Below, one piece after another: positions 24,992 to 32,775 of a stretch of 32,775 bases of DNA. How positions within the stretch are numbered: position 1 is the first letter of the stretch; each line of letters starts with the position of its first letter. Position numbers and translations under genes: made by a program. The stretch spans positions 1 to 32,775 of the forward strand of contig JAPUGV010000255.1 in NCBI GenBank assembly GCA_027298025.1. The letters are read 5' to 3'. The DNA is from Chloroflexota bacterium. GTDB lineage: Bacteria > Chloroflexota > Anaerolineae > Anaerolineales > E44-bin32. The notes under the pieces were generated by a model. It did no database searches and was not told the origin of the DNA. It was given only the letters and a program-made list of their open reading frames with translations.

Positions 24992-26235
24992 TTCTTCGAC
25001 CGGCGGATCATCAAGAAGCCCGTAATGAAGAATCCGACACCTGCCACGAGTGCCAGGATGCCAATACTCGATCCAACGGAGATTGGGGGGCCCTGCTCTG
25101 GAGGCAGAGCTTCTCGAGGTTCTCCGAACTGCGGCAGCACGACCTCTCCGATGACCGGCAGATTCACGGTGGGATTTCGCTCACAATCGAACATGCCAAC
25201 CATGTTCGATAGGTCATGGATGTTCGAAACGTCCTTGAGCTGCGGATCGTAATCGAAGATCGGATCTACGGTCATCTCTTCTGGCGAGATCACAGTATTT
25301 AAGCGTGTGACATAGGGGAAGCTGGCCCTCAGATGTTGTAGAAGTGGGTGAATGACCGAAAGTTCCCGCGAGGGGGCCGCGTATTCGGTGATGAACCCCT
25401 GCCCGCCATATTCATCCGCCTGTTCGCCGAGCAGCTGACGGTAGTTCGTGCCCCCGAAGGGGAAAAATGTGATGTCCGTGTCCGGGATCTCTAGTTTGGC
25501 GTAGTTTGTTGGGTAGGCTTGCTTATCACCGAACACCCACACCATCACGCCCATATCGGGGGTGGCGGCCACCGCGGTCAGGCGAAGCGGGATCATGGGC
25601 TTGTCGGACGGATAGGTGATCTTGACCGGCTCTACATCCTGAGCTCCCTTGTCCGGTAGCAATCGCATGGCCAGGAAGGCGAATTTCTCGAAAACGTAAA
25701 CGTCGATCAGCGGCTCCATTTCCACTGTGACCTGGTAGCCGTTGTCTCGGAGCCAATTCACGACCGCATCCGGATCGTCGGACCCTATGACATCGAATCC
25801 GTAGGGTCCCACAGCGCCGCTGGCAAAGACTGTCACGGTCCCCTCCGCAACCTCCGCGACTGCCATGAAACGAACATCCTGGAGCGCGCAGTCCGGTATC
25901 GGAGGCGGGATAAAGACGGGATCGGTTGCGACCTCGAGCTCAAAAAAAGCGGCCATGGCATCTTCGGGCACCTCAATATCCTCGGCGTCGATTGCCGCTG
26001 GCAGTGGCAGGATCCACGAAAAGTCTTCCGCAGAGCCGGTGTACTGGATCTGGATGTAGGCCGAGATCGTCCCGTCCCGGTTCTGCGTAAAGATGATCCG
26101 CTCCGCGTTTTGATCGACCGGAGAGTTGGTACAGAAGAATCCACCACAGGCCAGTGCGGCATGATGGATGGCAATTGCCAACGCCGCTGCGCCAAGTATT
26201 CCCAAAGCAAGAATCGGGATCGATTTCCTCACCAT
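24988..26235 (-). CDS. DUF2330 exported, membrane-anchored protein of unknown function
   Basis: This protein of about 415 residues matches the DUF2330 layout. A signal peptide (IPILALGILGAAALAIAIHHAALA) is followed by CGGFFC at the mature N-terminus, then NAERIIFTQNRDGTISAYIQIQYTGSAEDFSWILPLP, a strong family block. The C-terminus has one membrane helix and a basic tail (RRSKK), so the bulk lies outside the cell membrane. The track starts at 26262, but the ATG at 26235 has GGGAG eight bases upstream and leads directly into the signal peptide. The function of the family is not known. It is divergent from the aldehyde dehydrogenase. Confidence 0.87.
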   Translation of the reverse strand: MVRKSIPILALGILGAAALAIAIHHAALACGGFFCTNSPVDQNAERIIFTQNRDGTISAYIQIQYTGSAEDFSWILPLPAAIDAEDIEVPEDAMAAFFELEVATDPVFIPPPIPDCALQDVRFMAVAEVAEGTVTVFASGAVGPYGFDVIGSDDPDAVVNWLRDNGYQVTVEMEPLIDVYVFEKFAFLAMRLLPDKGAQDVEPVKITYPSDKPMIPLRLTAVAATPDMGVMVWVFGDKQAYPTNYAKLEIPDTDITFFPFGGTNYRQLLGEQADEYGGQGFITEYAAPSRELSVIHPLLQHLRASFPYVTRLNTVISPEEMTVDPIFDYDPQLKDVSNIHDLSNMVGMFDCERNPTVNLPVIGEVVLPQFGEPREALPPEQGPPISVGSSIGILALVAGVGFFITGFLMIRRSKK

Positions 26236-26262
26236 CGTCTGTGCTCCCTTCGCTGGTCGCAT

Positions 26263-26548
26263 TCTGGTCTAGAGATTGGACGAGGTGGATAGGAAGATAG
26301 TTCCCGCACCAAGAAGGACCTGAGCCGAGAGAAGTCCTCGGACGCCGGGACCAAAGCGGATAACCGGCGAAAAACTGTACGGGGCCTGCAAATGCGCGCT
26401 TGGCGTTCGCCGCGACTGTAATCGCCGAATCTGGGGCCCGCGACCTTCTGGAGCAATCGGAAGAACAAGTTCGCGGGAACGTTTACAATGGAATTCGTGT
26501 GTGACACATCGCTGCGAGTAATCAGGTAGCCGTTCGGAGAAGAGAGAA
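26263..26548. promoter_or_regulatory. Divergent intergenic region, DUF2330 and aldehyde dehydrogenase
   Basis: This region of about 290 bp should hold promoters for both genes. A -10-like TACAAT (26484-26489) points toward the dehydrogenase, with no good -35. A short inverted repeat GTTC-GCGG-GAAC lies just upstream of it. A purine-rich site (GGAGAAGAGAGAA) precedes the dehydrogenase ATG. The 92-aa minus ORF here (26229-26507) has no family marks and is rejected. Confidence 0.3.
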
Positions 26549-28054
26549 ATGAGCGCGGTTGACAGATTGAGGAGTGCGGAAGCTCGAATTGCTAGAAGCT
26601 GGGATGCAGCCGAGACAAAGCTTGGCGAGTACGGGGTGTTGATCGGTGGTGAATGGCTGAAAACCGGAGACGCGATCGAAGTGCACAGCCCCTACGATGA
26701 TTCACTGGTCGCCATCGTGCACCGAGCTGGGCCCGAGGAGATTGAGGCCTCCATAGCGAAGGCGACGGAGGCTTTCAAGGTCACCCGCAAACTTCCGTCG
26801 TGGAGACGAGCCGAAGTCTTGGAATCCATCAGCAACGGGATCGCCAGCCGGCACGAGGAGTTCGCGCGCACGATCGCGCTGGAGGCCGGAAAGCCTATTC
26901 AAACCGCGCGCGCCGAAGTGGACCGTGCGATTTTTACGTTCAAGATCGCGGCCGAGGAATCGAAGCGCATTTACGGACAAGTCGTGCCTCTGGATTGGTT
27001 GCCCGGTACGGAAGGACGTATCGGGTATGTCCGCCGCGTCCCGCTAGGACCGGTGGTCGGGATATCCCCCTTTAACTTCCCGCTCAATCTGGTCGCTCAT
27101 AAGGTGGCTCCCGCCTTAGCAGCGGGAAACCCGATCATGATGCGGCCGGCAAGCCAAACTCCGGTCAGCTCGCTCAAGCTGGCGGAGTTGGTCCTGGAGT
27201 CCGGTTGGCCAGAGGCCGGGATCGCGGTTGTACCCTGCACGACCCAAAACGCCAATCCGCTGGTGGAGGACAACCGCATCAAGATGCTGTCCTTCACCGG
27301 GAGCCCCGCGGTGGGATGGGCGCTTAAGGCGAGGGCAGGTATGAAGAAAGTGACCCTCGAGCTGGGCGGCAACGCGGGGGTGATCGTGCATCACGATGCC
27401 GATGTGGCATACGCGGCCCAACGTGTGGCTTGGGGTGGTTTCTCGTACGCCGGTCAATCCTGTATCTCGGTGCAGCGGATCTATGTGCACACGGACGTGT
27501 ATGAGGGGTTTCTGGACGAACTCATCCCGCGCGTTCAGGCGCTCAAGCTGGGAGATCCGCTCGATGAAGCAACCGATGTCGGTCCGCTGATTGATGCCGG
27601 TGCGGCTGAGCGTATCGAAGCTTGGCTGGCAGAGGCGGTCTCTGGGGGAGCGGAAGTGCTGGTCGGGGGCAAGCGGGAGGGGACCTTATTCCAGCCCACG
27701 GTGCTGGCTTCGTTACGGGAGGACATGAGCATCTCCTGCCAGGAGGTCTTCGGCCCGGTCGTGGGGCTCTATGCCTACCAGGATGTTGACACGGCCATCC
27801 GCGCCGTAGACGATAGCGACTTTGGCCTGCAGGCCGGGCTATTCACGCGAGATGCCAAGCTGATCCGGAAGGCATTCAATGAAATCAATGTTGGCGGCCT
27901 CATGGTCAACGACGTCTCCACCTTCCGAGTGGATCACATGCCCTATGGTGGAGCCAAAATGTCGGGGGAAGGCCGTGAGGGTCTCCGCTACGCCATCGAA
28001 GCGATGACCGCTATGAAGCTGCTCATGATGAATGACCCCGAGCAGGGTCTCTGA
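26549..28054 (+). CDS. NAD(P)-dependent aldehyde dehydrogenase
   Basis: This 501-residue enzyme oxidises an aldehyde to an acid. It has all the family blocks: the cofactor and substrate channel PFNFPLNLVAHKVAPALAAG, SFTGSPAVGW, the general base Glu in KVTLELGGNAG and the nucleophile Cys in FSYAGQSCISVQR, then EVFGPVVGLY and the C-terminal DHMPYGGAKMSGEGREG. The YAGQSCISVQRIYVH form is found in the lactaldehyde/non-phosphorylating glyceraldehyde-3-phosphate subgroup, but the substrate cannot be fixed. GAGAAGAGAGAA precedes the ATG. It stands apart from the flanking genes. Confidence 0.94.
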   Translation: MSAVDRLRSAEARIARSWDAAETKLGEYGVLIGGEWLKTGDAIEVHSPYDDSLVAIVHRAGPEEIEASIAKATEAFKVTRKLPSWRRAEVLESISNGIASRHEEFARTIALEAGKPIQTARAEVDRAIFTFKIAAEESKRIYGQVVPLDWLPGTEGRIGYVRRVPLGPVVGISPFNFPLNLVAHKVAPALAAGNPIMMRPASQTPVSSLKLAELVLESGWPEAGIAVVPCTTQNANPLVEDNRIKMLSFTGSPAVGWALKARAGMKKVTLELGGNAGVIVHHDADVAYAAQRVAWGGFSYAGQSCISVQRIYVHTDVYEGFLDELIPRVQALKLGDPLDEATDVGPLIDAGAAERIEAWLAEAVSGGAEVLVGGKREGTLFQPTVLASLREDMSISCQEVFGPVVGLYAYQDVDTAIRAVDDSDFGLQAGLFTRDAKLIRKAFNEINVGGLMVNDVSTFRVDHMPYGGAKMSGEGREGLRYAIEAMTAMKLLMMNDPEQGL

Positions 28055-28162
28055 GCATTTCGCGCAGAATCTCCACGCTGTACGGGACGTAAATCGGAGA
28101 CGAGGGATTCAACTCCCCGGACCCGCAGCCGCCATCCGGCAAGTCCTGAGGAAGTTGGTTCA

Positions 28163-28486
28163 GTGGCTCATTACATTGTGAGGGCGAGGCCCATTCAAGA
28201 GTTGCTGCCCGAACTGCAGGAGCTTCTGGCTTCTGGGGAAATCGATGTCATGCGCCCGTTCGGAGGATCGTTGCAATACAGCTTGGAGAACGCCCGCCGG
28301 CAGGACAAGGACTGGGCGATCTGGGAAGAGGAAGACTACTGCACGCCTCCGCTCGCTCAGGAGCGAGCCGCCGTGCTCGATAGGTATTTCACCGATCTCA
28401 CTGTTCAAAACGTATCGCGCGGAGAGGGATGGGAACAACTGGAAGAGCTTCCTCCGCTCTGGGATCGGCCGCAAGCAGAGCGTTAA
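28163..28486 (+). CDS. Small conserved protein of unknown function
   Basis: This 107-residue soluble protein is rich in Glu, Leu and Trp (AIWEEEDYCTPPLAQERAAVLDRYF). The frame choice is supported by its realistic composition and by GAGGAAG about eight bases before the GTG start at 28163. The antisense ORF at 28160-28474 is an Arg/Leu-rich shadow. No domain is recognised. It ends 10 bp from the convergent Cys/Met enzyme and begins 108 bp after the aldehyde dehydrogenase. Confidence 0.65.
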   Translation: MAHYIVRARPIQELLPELQELLASGEIDVMRPFGGSLQYSLENARRQDKDWAIWEEEDYCTPPLAQERAAVLDRYFTDLTVQNVSRGEGWEQLEELPPLWDRPQAER

Positions 28487-28496
28487 TGCCCTACCG

Positions 28497-29699
28497 TTAG
28501 GAGGGTCGGAGCGCCTGAGCCAGGTCGGCGATCAAATCATCGGTGCTCTCGATCCCGATCGAAAGTCGCACCAGGTTGTCCTTGATTCCGATTTCTTCTC
28601 GCTCCTCACTCGATAACTCGTAGTAAGACATCAACGCCGGCTGCTCGATGAGCGTTTCAACTCCGCCCAGGCTGGAGGCGATAAGCGGAATCTGGAGTGC
28701 ATCGATGAAGCGGCTGGTGGCTTCGAGATCGCCGTCGAGCTCGAAACTCACGACTCCCCCGTACCCTTCCATCTGTTGGCGAGCTACTACGTGGTCCGGA
28801 TGGGAGCGGAGTCCAGGATACCAGACCCGCTCCACACTTGGCTCCGCCTCTAGGAACTCCGCGACCTTCTGGGCGCTCTCGTTCTGTTGCGCTACGCGCA
28901 ATGAAAGGGTCTTGAGCCCCCTTTGAATGAGGTAAGCAGTTTGCGGATCACACACCGCACCCAGCACCCAAAGATTCTGCCGAATCATCGCCATCAAAGA
29001 TTCGGATCCGGCTACCACTCCCGCCAGGAGGTCGTTGTGCCCGCCAAGGTATTTGGTCGCCGAATCCACGACCAGGTCAATTCCAAATTCGAGAGGGCGC
29101 TGGTTGATCGGGGTGGCAAATGTGCTGTCGATCAGGGTCTTTACCTTATGCCTCTCAGCGATGGCCACCAGGCGCTTCAAATCCATAACGCGCAAATAAG
29201 GATTGGTGGGAGATTCAGACACGATCACCTTGGTGTTGGATCGGATTGCGCCTTCGAGCTGTTCCAGATCACCGGCCGGTACCACCGTACACTCGATGCG
29301 CCAGCGCTTGAGCAAGGTCAGGCAGAACTGCCTTGTCCGGCGGTATGAGTCGTCGGTGATCACAATGTGGTCACCCGCGTAGAGCAACGAAAGCAGCGCG
29401 GTGGTCACGGCAGCCATGCCGGATGAGAAAAGAACCGCCGCCTGGCCCGACTCGAGCGCCGACAATTTCGCCTCCACTGCGGAGACGGTCGGATTTCCGT
29501 AGCGACCGTACTCCACCCGGCCTTCTGCCAGGCCCCACATGCGGGCCTCCATGAATTGACGAAGATCAGACGTGTTCTCGAATGTGTAGGTCGCCGTTTC
29601 GAGGATGGGCAGCGTCAGTGCGTGGTGCGGGTACGGACGTACCTCGCCGGCATGCACCACTTCGGTTGCGAGCCGCAGGCCCTTACTCGAATTCTTCAT
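28497..29699 (-). CDS. Cys/Met metabolism PLP enzyme (cystathionine gamma-synthase/lyase-like), SAM-riboswitch controlled
   Basis: This 400-residue fold-type I PLP enzyme belongs to the Cys/Met metabolism family (cystathionine gamma-synthase, beta/gamma-lyase, methionine gamma-lyase, O-acylhomoserine sulfhydrylase). Marks are YGRYGNPTVSAVEAKLSALE, FSSGMAAVTTALL, SESPTNPYLRVMDL, DSTFATPINQRPLEFGIDLVVDSATKYLGGHND with the PLP Lys, and a C-terminal SLGGVETLIEQP. GGAGGTGAGC directly precedes the ATG. A SAM-I riboswitch with terminator lies just upstream, so the enzyme is most likely biosynthetic, in methionine or transsulfuration. Which acylhomoserine it uses cannot be told. Confidence 0.92.
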   Translation of the reverse strand: MKNSSKGLRLATEVVHAGEVRPYPHHALTLPILETATYTFENTSDLRQFMEARMWGLAEGRVEYGRYGNPTVSAVEAKLSALESGQAAVLFSSGMAAVTTALLSLLYAGDHIVITDDSYRRTRQFCLTLLKRWRIECTVVPAGDLEQLEGAIRSNTKVIVSESPTNPYLRVMDLKRLVAIAERHKVKTLIDSTFATPINQRPLEFGIDLVVDSATKYLGGHNDLLAGVVAGSESLMAMIRQNLWVLGAVCDPQTAYLIQRGLKTLSLRVAQQNESAQKVAEFLEAEPSVERVWYPGLRSHPDHVVARQQMEGYGGVVSFELDGDLEATSRFIDALQIPLIASSLGGVETLIEQPALMSYYELSSEEREEIGIKDNLVRLSIGIESTDDLIADLAQALRPS

Positions 29700-29771
29700 C
29701 GCTCACCTCCTCCGCACAAGCCCTTGGTCAGTTCTGAGCATAGGCGGCATCCTGATGTCTAACTAGTCGTA

Positions 29772-29807
29772 AAAGAAATTGACCTCTGCCAGAGATCGGA
29801 GAGGTCA
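29772..29807 (-). terminator. Intrinsic terminator of the SAM-I riboswitch
   Basis: On the minus strand TGACCTCT and AGAGGTCA form an 8-bp stem around a 12-base loop and are followed by TTTCTTTT. The loop carries CGATCTCT, complementary to AGAGATCG at the 3' edge of the riboswitch P1 stem, which gives an anti-terminator pairing when SAM is absent. Confidence 0.8.
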
Positions 29808-29821
29808 CTACGTCTGCACGA

Positions 29822-29930
<109 letters not shown>

Positions 29931-29956
29931 GCCTAGATATTCGATTGTTGAAGGGG

Positions 29957-29986
29957 ACGGTATCACAGAATAGCAGAACACGTCAA
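29957..29986 (-). promoter_or_regulatory. Putative promoter of the SAM-riboswitch transcript
   Basis: On the minus strand TTGACG is followed 16-18 bp later by a -10-like GATACC/TACCGT. The start would lie some 10-20 bases before the riboswitch P1 stem. The -35 is good and the -10 weak. Confidence 0.4.
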
Positions 29987-30112
29987 GGCAGGAACGGCTC
30001 CAGCTTTCCCATCTTTGCGAGGAAACCTAGTTGAAGGTAGAAGCACCGGATTCACCCGGATTTGTGCTGACCTCATCTGGGAGACTAGCAGCAGCATCAA
30101 ATTCATGGGCGC

Positions 30113-30140
30113 TTGACATCCCTGCAATCCGTGATAATGT
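30113..30140 (+). promoter_or_regulatory. Putative promoter of the ilv leader transcript
   Basis: A perfect TTGACA (30113-30118) is followed after 16 bp by TAATGT, with a TG just before it (an extended -10 pattern). A second possibility is TTTACG (30140-30145) with TAATAA (30162-30167), which would start transcription close to the leader ATG and fit leaderless translation, since no Shine-Dalgarno is seen. Confidence 0.5.
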
Positions 30141-30179
30141 TTACGCTAAATCAGTACGCCTTAATAATTACGCGTCGAC

Positions 30180-30275
30180 ATGATCACCTACACGTTGATC
30201 CTTTCCCTTATTATCATTATTCGACTTCTCGTCCTTATTGAGGGCGATAGGCGAGTTTCGGTTGCGACGGTGTAG
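30180..30275 (+). CDS. ilv operon leader peptide, Ile/Leu/Val rich
   Basis: This 31-codon frame is too short for the ORF track. It begins MITYTLILSLIIIIRLLVLI, with 14 of the first 20 residues Ile, Leu or Val, including four Ile in a row, and ends at TAG. It sits between a promoter and a strong terminator, upstream of ilvD and ilvB. This is the classic layout of attenuation: when charged Ile/Leu/Val tRNA is scarce the ribosome stalls on these codons and the terminator does not form. No Shine-Dalgarno is evident, so initiation may be leaderless or weak. Confidence 0.8.
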   Translation: MITYTLILSLIIIIRLLVLIEGDRRVSVATV

Positions 30276-30304
30276 TGGACTAATCTCAGAACCTTGAAAG
30301 ACAC

Positions 30305-30336
30305 AAGCGCCTCCCAACCGGGAGGTGCTTTTTTTT
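30305..30336 (+). terminator. ilv attenuator terminator
   Basis: AAGCGCCTCCC pairs with GGGAGGTGCTT in an 11-bp stem (one G-U pair) around an AACC loop, followed by eight T bases. It lies 29 bp after the leader-peptide stop. AGGCG at 30249-30253, just downstream of the Ile/Leu/Val codons, is complementary to CGCCT in the terminator's 5' arm and could form part of an anti-terminator. Confidence 0.85.
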
Positions 30337-30361
30337 GGGCAGTCGCAAAAGGAGTGAGGAA

Positions 30362-30568
30362 ATGGCAAAACGACGAACGTATCCGAGCAAAGGGCCCGAA
30401 TCTCCGGCCCCGCAACCCGATGAGGAACAGGCTGTGACTCCACCTAGCTCTGTTTCCCCCACCCATCAAACCGAGGCGGAGGAAATGACTCAGCAGGAAG
30501 TGGATGATCGCTCGACCCAGGAGGAGGACGGGGCAAGCGAGGCTCTAATGGAGAGCTACAACGGCTAG
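30362..30568 (+). CDS. Small acidic, disordered protein between ilv attenuator and ilvD
   Basis: The 68-residue product starts MAKRRTYPSKGPE and is then dominated by Glu, Asp, Gln, Ser, Thr and Pro; it looks unstructured. The track starts at 30335, but AGGAG seven bases before the ATG at 30362 is an excellent ribosome site. It is the first gene after the attenuator and ends 36 bp before ilvD, so it should share ilv control. No family is recognised. It could be a real small protein or a translated leader that helps ilvD expression. Confidence 0.55.
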   Translation: MAKRRTYPSKGPESPAPQPDEEQAVTPPSSVSPTHQTEAEEMTQQEVDDRSTQEEDGASEALMESYNG

Positions 30569-30604
30569 GATGCGTTCTCCCTCGGGATCGGAGCGCACAC
30601 CCTA

Positions 30605-32278
30605 ATGGCGAGAGACCTACGTCAACAGAGCCGCGCGATCACCGAAGGACCCAGCCGCGCGCCAGCTCGGGCCATGCTCAAAGCGGTCGGCTTTAGCGAC
30701 GATGACCTACGTCGGCCGATTGTAGGAGTAGCCAATACGTGGACTGAGATCGGGCCCTGTAATTTCCATTTGCGGCGGCTGGCGGCGAAGGTGAAAGAAG
30801 GAATTCGGGCCGCCGGTGGAACGCCCATGGAATTCAACACCGTCTCGATCTCGGACGGGATCACCATGGGGGCGGAGGGGATGAAGGCCTCGCTGGTCAG
30901 TCGAGAAGTGATCGCTGACTCCATCGAGCTTGTTGCCCGCGGCAACATGTTTGACGCCCTGGTGGCCATCTCGGGCTGCGACAAAACCATCCCGGGGACC
31001 GTCATGGCATTAGCTCGTCTCGACTTGCCTGGCCTCATGCTGTATGGGGGCTCTATTGAGCCTGGGCGATATGAAGGACGAGACGTCACAATACAGGATG
31101 TCTTTGAAGCGGTGGGTGCCCATGCCACCGGCGCCATGTCAGATGCTGAACTTAAAGCGCTCGAAGACGTTGCTTGTCCTGGCGCGGGAGCTTGCGGCGG
31201 CCAATTCACTGCCAACACGATGGCCGCCGTATGCGAGTTCCTCGGGATTTCCGCCATGGGGAGCGCAAGCGTGCCGGCCACGCACGAGCAAAAGGACGAG
31301 GTGGCCTTCGCTGCCGGAGAATTGGTTATGGATTTATTGGAGCGTGATCTCCGCCCACGCCAGATCATTACTCGCGAGGCGCTGGAAAACGCGATCGCGT
31401 CGGTGGCTGCGACGGGTGGATCCACCAACGCAGTTTTGCACCTCTTCGCCATCGCCAACGAGGTCGGGGTGGAGCTCGAGATGGATGACTTCGATCGCAT
31501 CAGTAAAAGTACGCCCCTGCTGGCTGATCTGAAGCCCGGTGGTCAGTTTGTCGCGACGGATGTATACGAGGCCGGGGGTTGGCAGCTGGTTGCAAATCGG
31601 CTGGTCGAAGCTGGAATTCTTCACACCGATGCGATCACGGTGACGGGAAAGACGATTGGAGAAGAGGCCAGCGCAGCGCGGGAGACAGCAGGGCAGAAAG
31701 TTGTACGGCCATTAAGTGACCCAATTAGCCCAAACGGGGGACTCGCGATCCTGAGAGGGAACCTGGCTCCGGAGGGCTGCGTGGTCAAGATAGCCGGCAA
31801 CAGTATGACTTACCACAGGGGCCCAGCCCGGGTCTTCGACTCAGAAGAATCGGCCTTTGAAGCAGTCCAGTCCGGAAACGTGAAGAAGGGCGATGTCGTA
31901 ATCATTCGATATGAAGGACCGGTGGGCGGCCCGGGAATGCGCGAGATGCTAGGGGTCACGGCGGCCATTGTCGGGGCCGGACTGGGAGATTCGGTTGCCT
32001 TACTGACCGATGGCCGCTTCTCAGGTGCAACTCACGGCCTAATGGCCGGGCACGTCGCTCCCGAAGCAGCACGAGGCGGCCCGATCGCCGCGCTGCAAGA
32101 CGGGGATGAGATTGTCATCAATGTGGAGGACCGCCGAATCGACGTTGAACTGTCGCAAAAGGAGTTACAGGCGCGCCTGGCCGGATGGCAGGCGCGCGAA
32201 CCTCGCTATAAAAGGGGCGTGATGGCCAAGTATGCCAAGCTGGTCTCGTCGGCCTCTCGCGGGGCGGTCTGCGCTTAG
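30605..32278 (+). CDS. ilvD: Dihydroxy-acid dehydratase
   Basis: IlvD dehydrates 2,3-dihydroxy-isovalerate and 2,3-dihydroxy-3-methylvalerate to the keto acids of valine and isoleucine. The 557-residue length is normal. Family marks are [67 protein letters not shown], and a C-terminal [13 protein letters not shown]. Cysteines in NFHL-preceding GPC, SGCDK and PGAGACGG supply the iron-sulfur ligands. A modest GGAG precedes the ATG. It lies downstream of the leader-peptide attenuator and just before ilvB. Confidence 0.97.
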   Translation: MARDLRQQSRAITEGPSRAPARAMLKAVGFSDDDLRRPIVGVANTWTEIGPCNFHLRRLAAKVKEGIRAAGGTPMEFNTVSISDGITMGAEGMKASLVSREVIADSIELVARGNMFDALVAISGCDKTIPGTVMALARLDLPGLMLYGGSIEPGRYEGRDVTIQDVFEAVGAHATGAMSDAELKALEDVACPGAGACGGQFTANTMAAVCEFLGISAMGSASVPATHEQKDEVAFAAGELVMDLLERDLRPRQIITREALENAIASVAATGGSTNAVLHLFAIANEVGVELEMDDFDRISKSTPLLADLKPGGQFVATDVYEAGGWQLVANRLVEAGILHTDAITVTGKTIGEEASAARETAGQKVVRPLSDPISPNGGLAILRGNLAPEGCVVKIAGNSMTYHRGPARVFDSEESAFEAVQSGNVKKGDVVIIRYEGPVGGPGMREMLGVTAAIVGAGLGDSVALLTDGRFSGATHGLMAGHVAPEAARGGPIAALQDGDEIVINVEDRRIDVELSQKELQARLAGWQAREPRYKRGVMAKYAKLVSSASRGAVCA

Positions 32279-32334
32279 CGCTTTAATCCACGAAGGAATT
32301 ATCGCTTATCTGAGATTTGCCAGAGGAGAAGATC

Positions 32335-32775
32335 ATGGAGCGAAAGGGATCACAAATTATCTGGGAGGTGCTGACGCAAGAAGGCGTCGAAGTTGTCTTC
32401 GGCTACCCGGGAGGCGCCATCCTGCCAACCTACGATGCGATGCTTGATTATCCGGTGCGGCATGTTTTGGTGCGGCACGAACAAGGTGCGGCCCATATGG
32501 CAGACGGGTATGCTCGCGCCTCCGGCCGAGTTGGAGTCGCCATGGCGACCTCCGGGCCAGGCGCGACCAACCTGGTTACAGGAATTGCTACCGCGATGAT
32601 GGATTCATCTCCGATCGTCTGCATCACCGGTCAAGTCCCCTCCGCGGCGATCGGCAGCGACGCATTTCAGGAGACCGACGTAACCGGAGTCACGCTCCCA
32701 ATAACAAAGCACAACTATCTCGTCACGGACGTGGAGGACATCGGCCCCGCCATGCGGGAAGCCTTTTATGTGGCC
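32335..32775 (+). CDS. ilvB: Acetolactate synthase large subunit, partial at right edge
   Basis: The frame is open from an ATG at 32335 to the window end, so 147 codons of the N-terminus are visible; the track misses it because it has no stop. The sequence is a ThDP enzyme N-domain with [38 protein letters not shown] (catalytic Glu), [21 protein letters not shown] and [19 protein letters not shown]. These are acetohydroxyacid synthase marks, the first common step of Ile/Val/Leu synthesis. AGGAG lies six bases before the ATG. It is 56 bp after ilvD and so in the attenuated ilv operon; ilvN is expected beyond the edge. Confidence 0.95.
   Translation, partial: MERKGSQIIWEVLTQEGVEVVFGYPGGAILPTYDAMLDYPVRHVLVRHEQGAAHMADGYARASGRVGVAMATSGPGATNLVTGIATAMMDSSPIVCITGQVPSAAIGSDAFQETDVTGVTLPITKHNYLVTDVEDIGPAMREAFYVA

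Noticed and set aside
28160-28474. 104-aa minus-strand ORF overlapping the small conserved protein
   Set aside because: The plus-strand frame has better composition and a ribosome site, and this frame looks like a complement shadow.
30168-30469. Minus-strand ORFs of 91-93 aa across the ilv leader
   Set aside because: They run through the attenuator hairpin and leader peptide; the plus-strand regulatory layout explains the sequence.
30622-31500. 292-aa minus-strand ORF
   Set aside because: It is antisense to ilvD and Ser/Ala/Pro-rich with no domain.

Overview
The window reads as bacterial chromosome of moderately high GC. The best taxonomic guess is Chloroflexota, an inference from gene content and style: a Ser/Thr kinase with sensor repeats outside the membrane, Thr-Pro-rich linkers on exported proteins, frequent GTG/TTG starts, and the NAD-linked formate dehydrogenase set. 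No tRNA, rRNA, CRISPR array, insertion sequence or phage gene was recognised.

Layout. (1) 1-2883: a divergent locus. A truncated His-containing protein leaves the left edge on the minus strand. On the plus strand a strong sigma70-type promoter with a DtxR-like palindrome drives a Tat-exported multicopper oxidase and a ZIP metal transporter with an extra extracytoplasmic domain. (2) 3280-5646: a membrane Ser/Thr kinase with two C-terminal beta-sandwich repeats. (3) 5737-14980: a formate dehydrogenase region. The minus strand carries an FAD oxidoreductase, an XdhC-type molybdoenzyme maturation factor and a class V aminotransferase. The plus strand carries a NuoE-NuoF fusion, FdhD, a NuoG-N-like iron-sulfur subunit that lacks one usual cluster, and the Cys-type catalytic FdhA. 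(4) 15158-20884: a CDGSH iron-sulfur protein, a HAD phosphatase and several membrane proteins, including a YugP-type zinc peptidase with a SHOCT-like insert, then an M28-type peptidase. (5) 20944-24938, minus strand: a compact operon of a lipoprotein hydrolase, an intradiol-dioxygenase-like gene (frameshifted, with an altered iron site), a GMC oxidoreductase and an ACC deaminase/D-cysteine desulfhydrase-like PLP enzyme. A perfect 7-2-7 palindrome lies just upstream. (6) 24988-28486: a DUF2330 protein, an aldehyde dehydrogenase and a small conserved protein. (7) 28497-32775: amino-acid biosynthesis under RNA control. A methionine-pathway Cys/Met PLP enzyme lies behind a SAM-I riboswitch with its terminator (minus). 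A branched-chain amino-acid operon (a small acidic ORF, ilvD, partial ilvB) lies behind an Ile/Leu/Val-rich leader peptide and attenuator (plus).

The clearest non-coding discoveries are the ilv attenuator with its unannotated leader peptide and the SAM-I riboswitch, which face away from each other in one 900-bp intergenic region. The most unusual protein features are the rearranged formate dehydrogenase, the dioxygenase with a substituted iron ligand and disrupted 5' end, the SHOCT insertion in the zinc peptidase, and the multicopper oxidase/ZIP pair.
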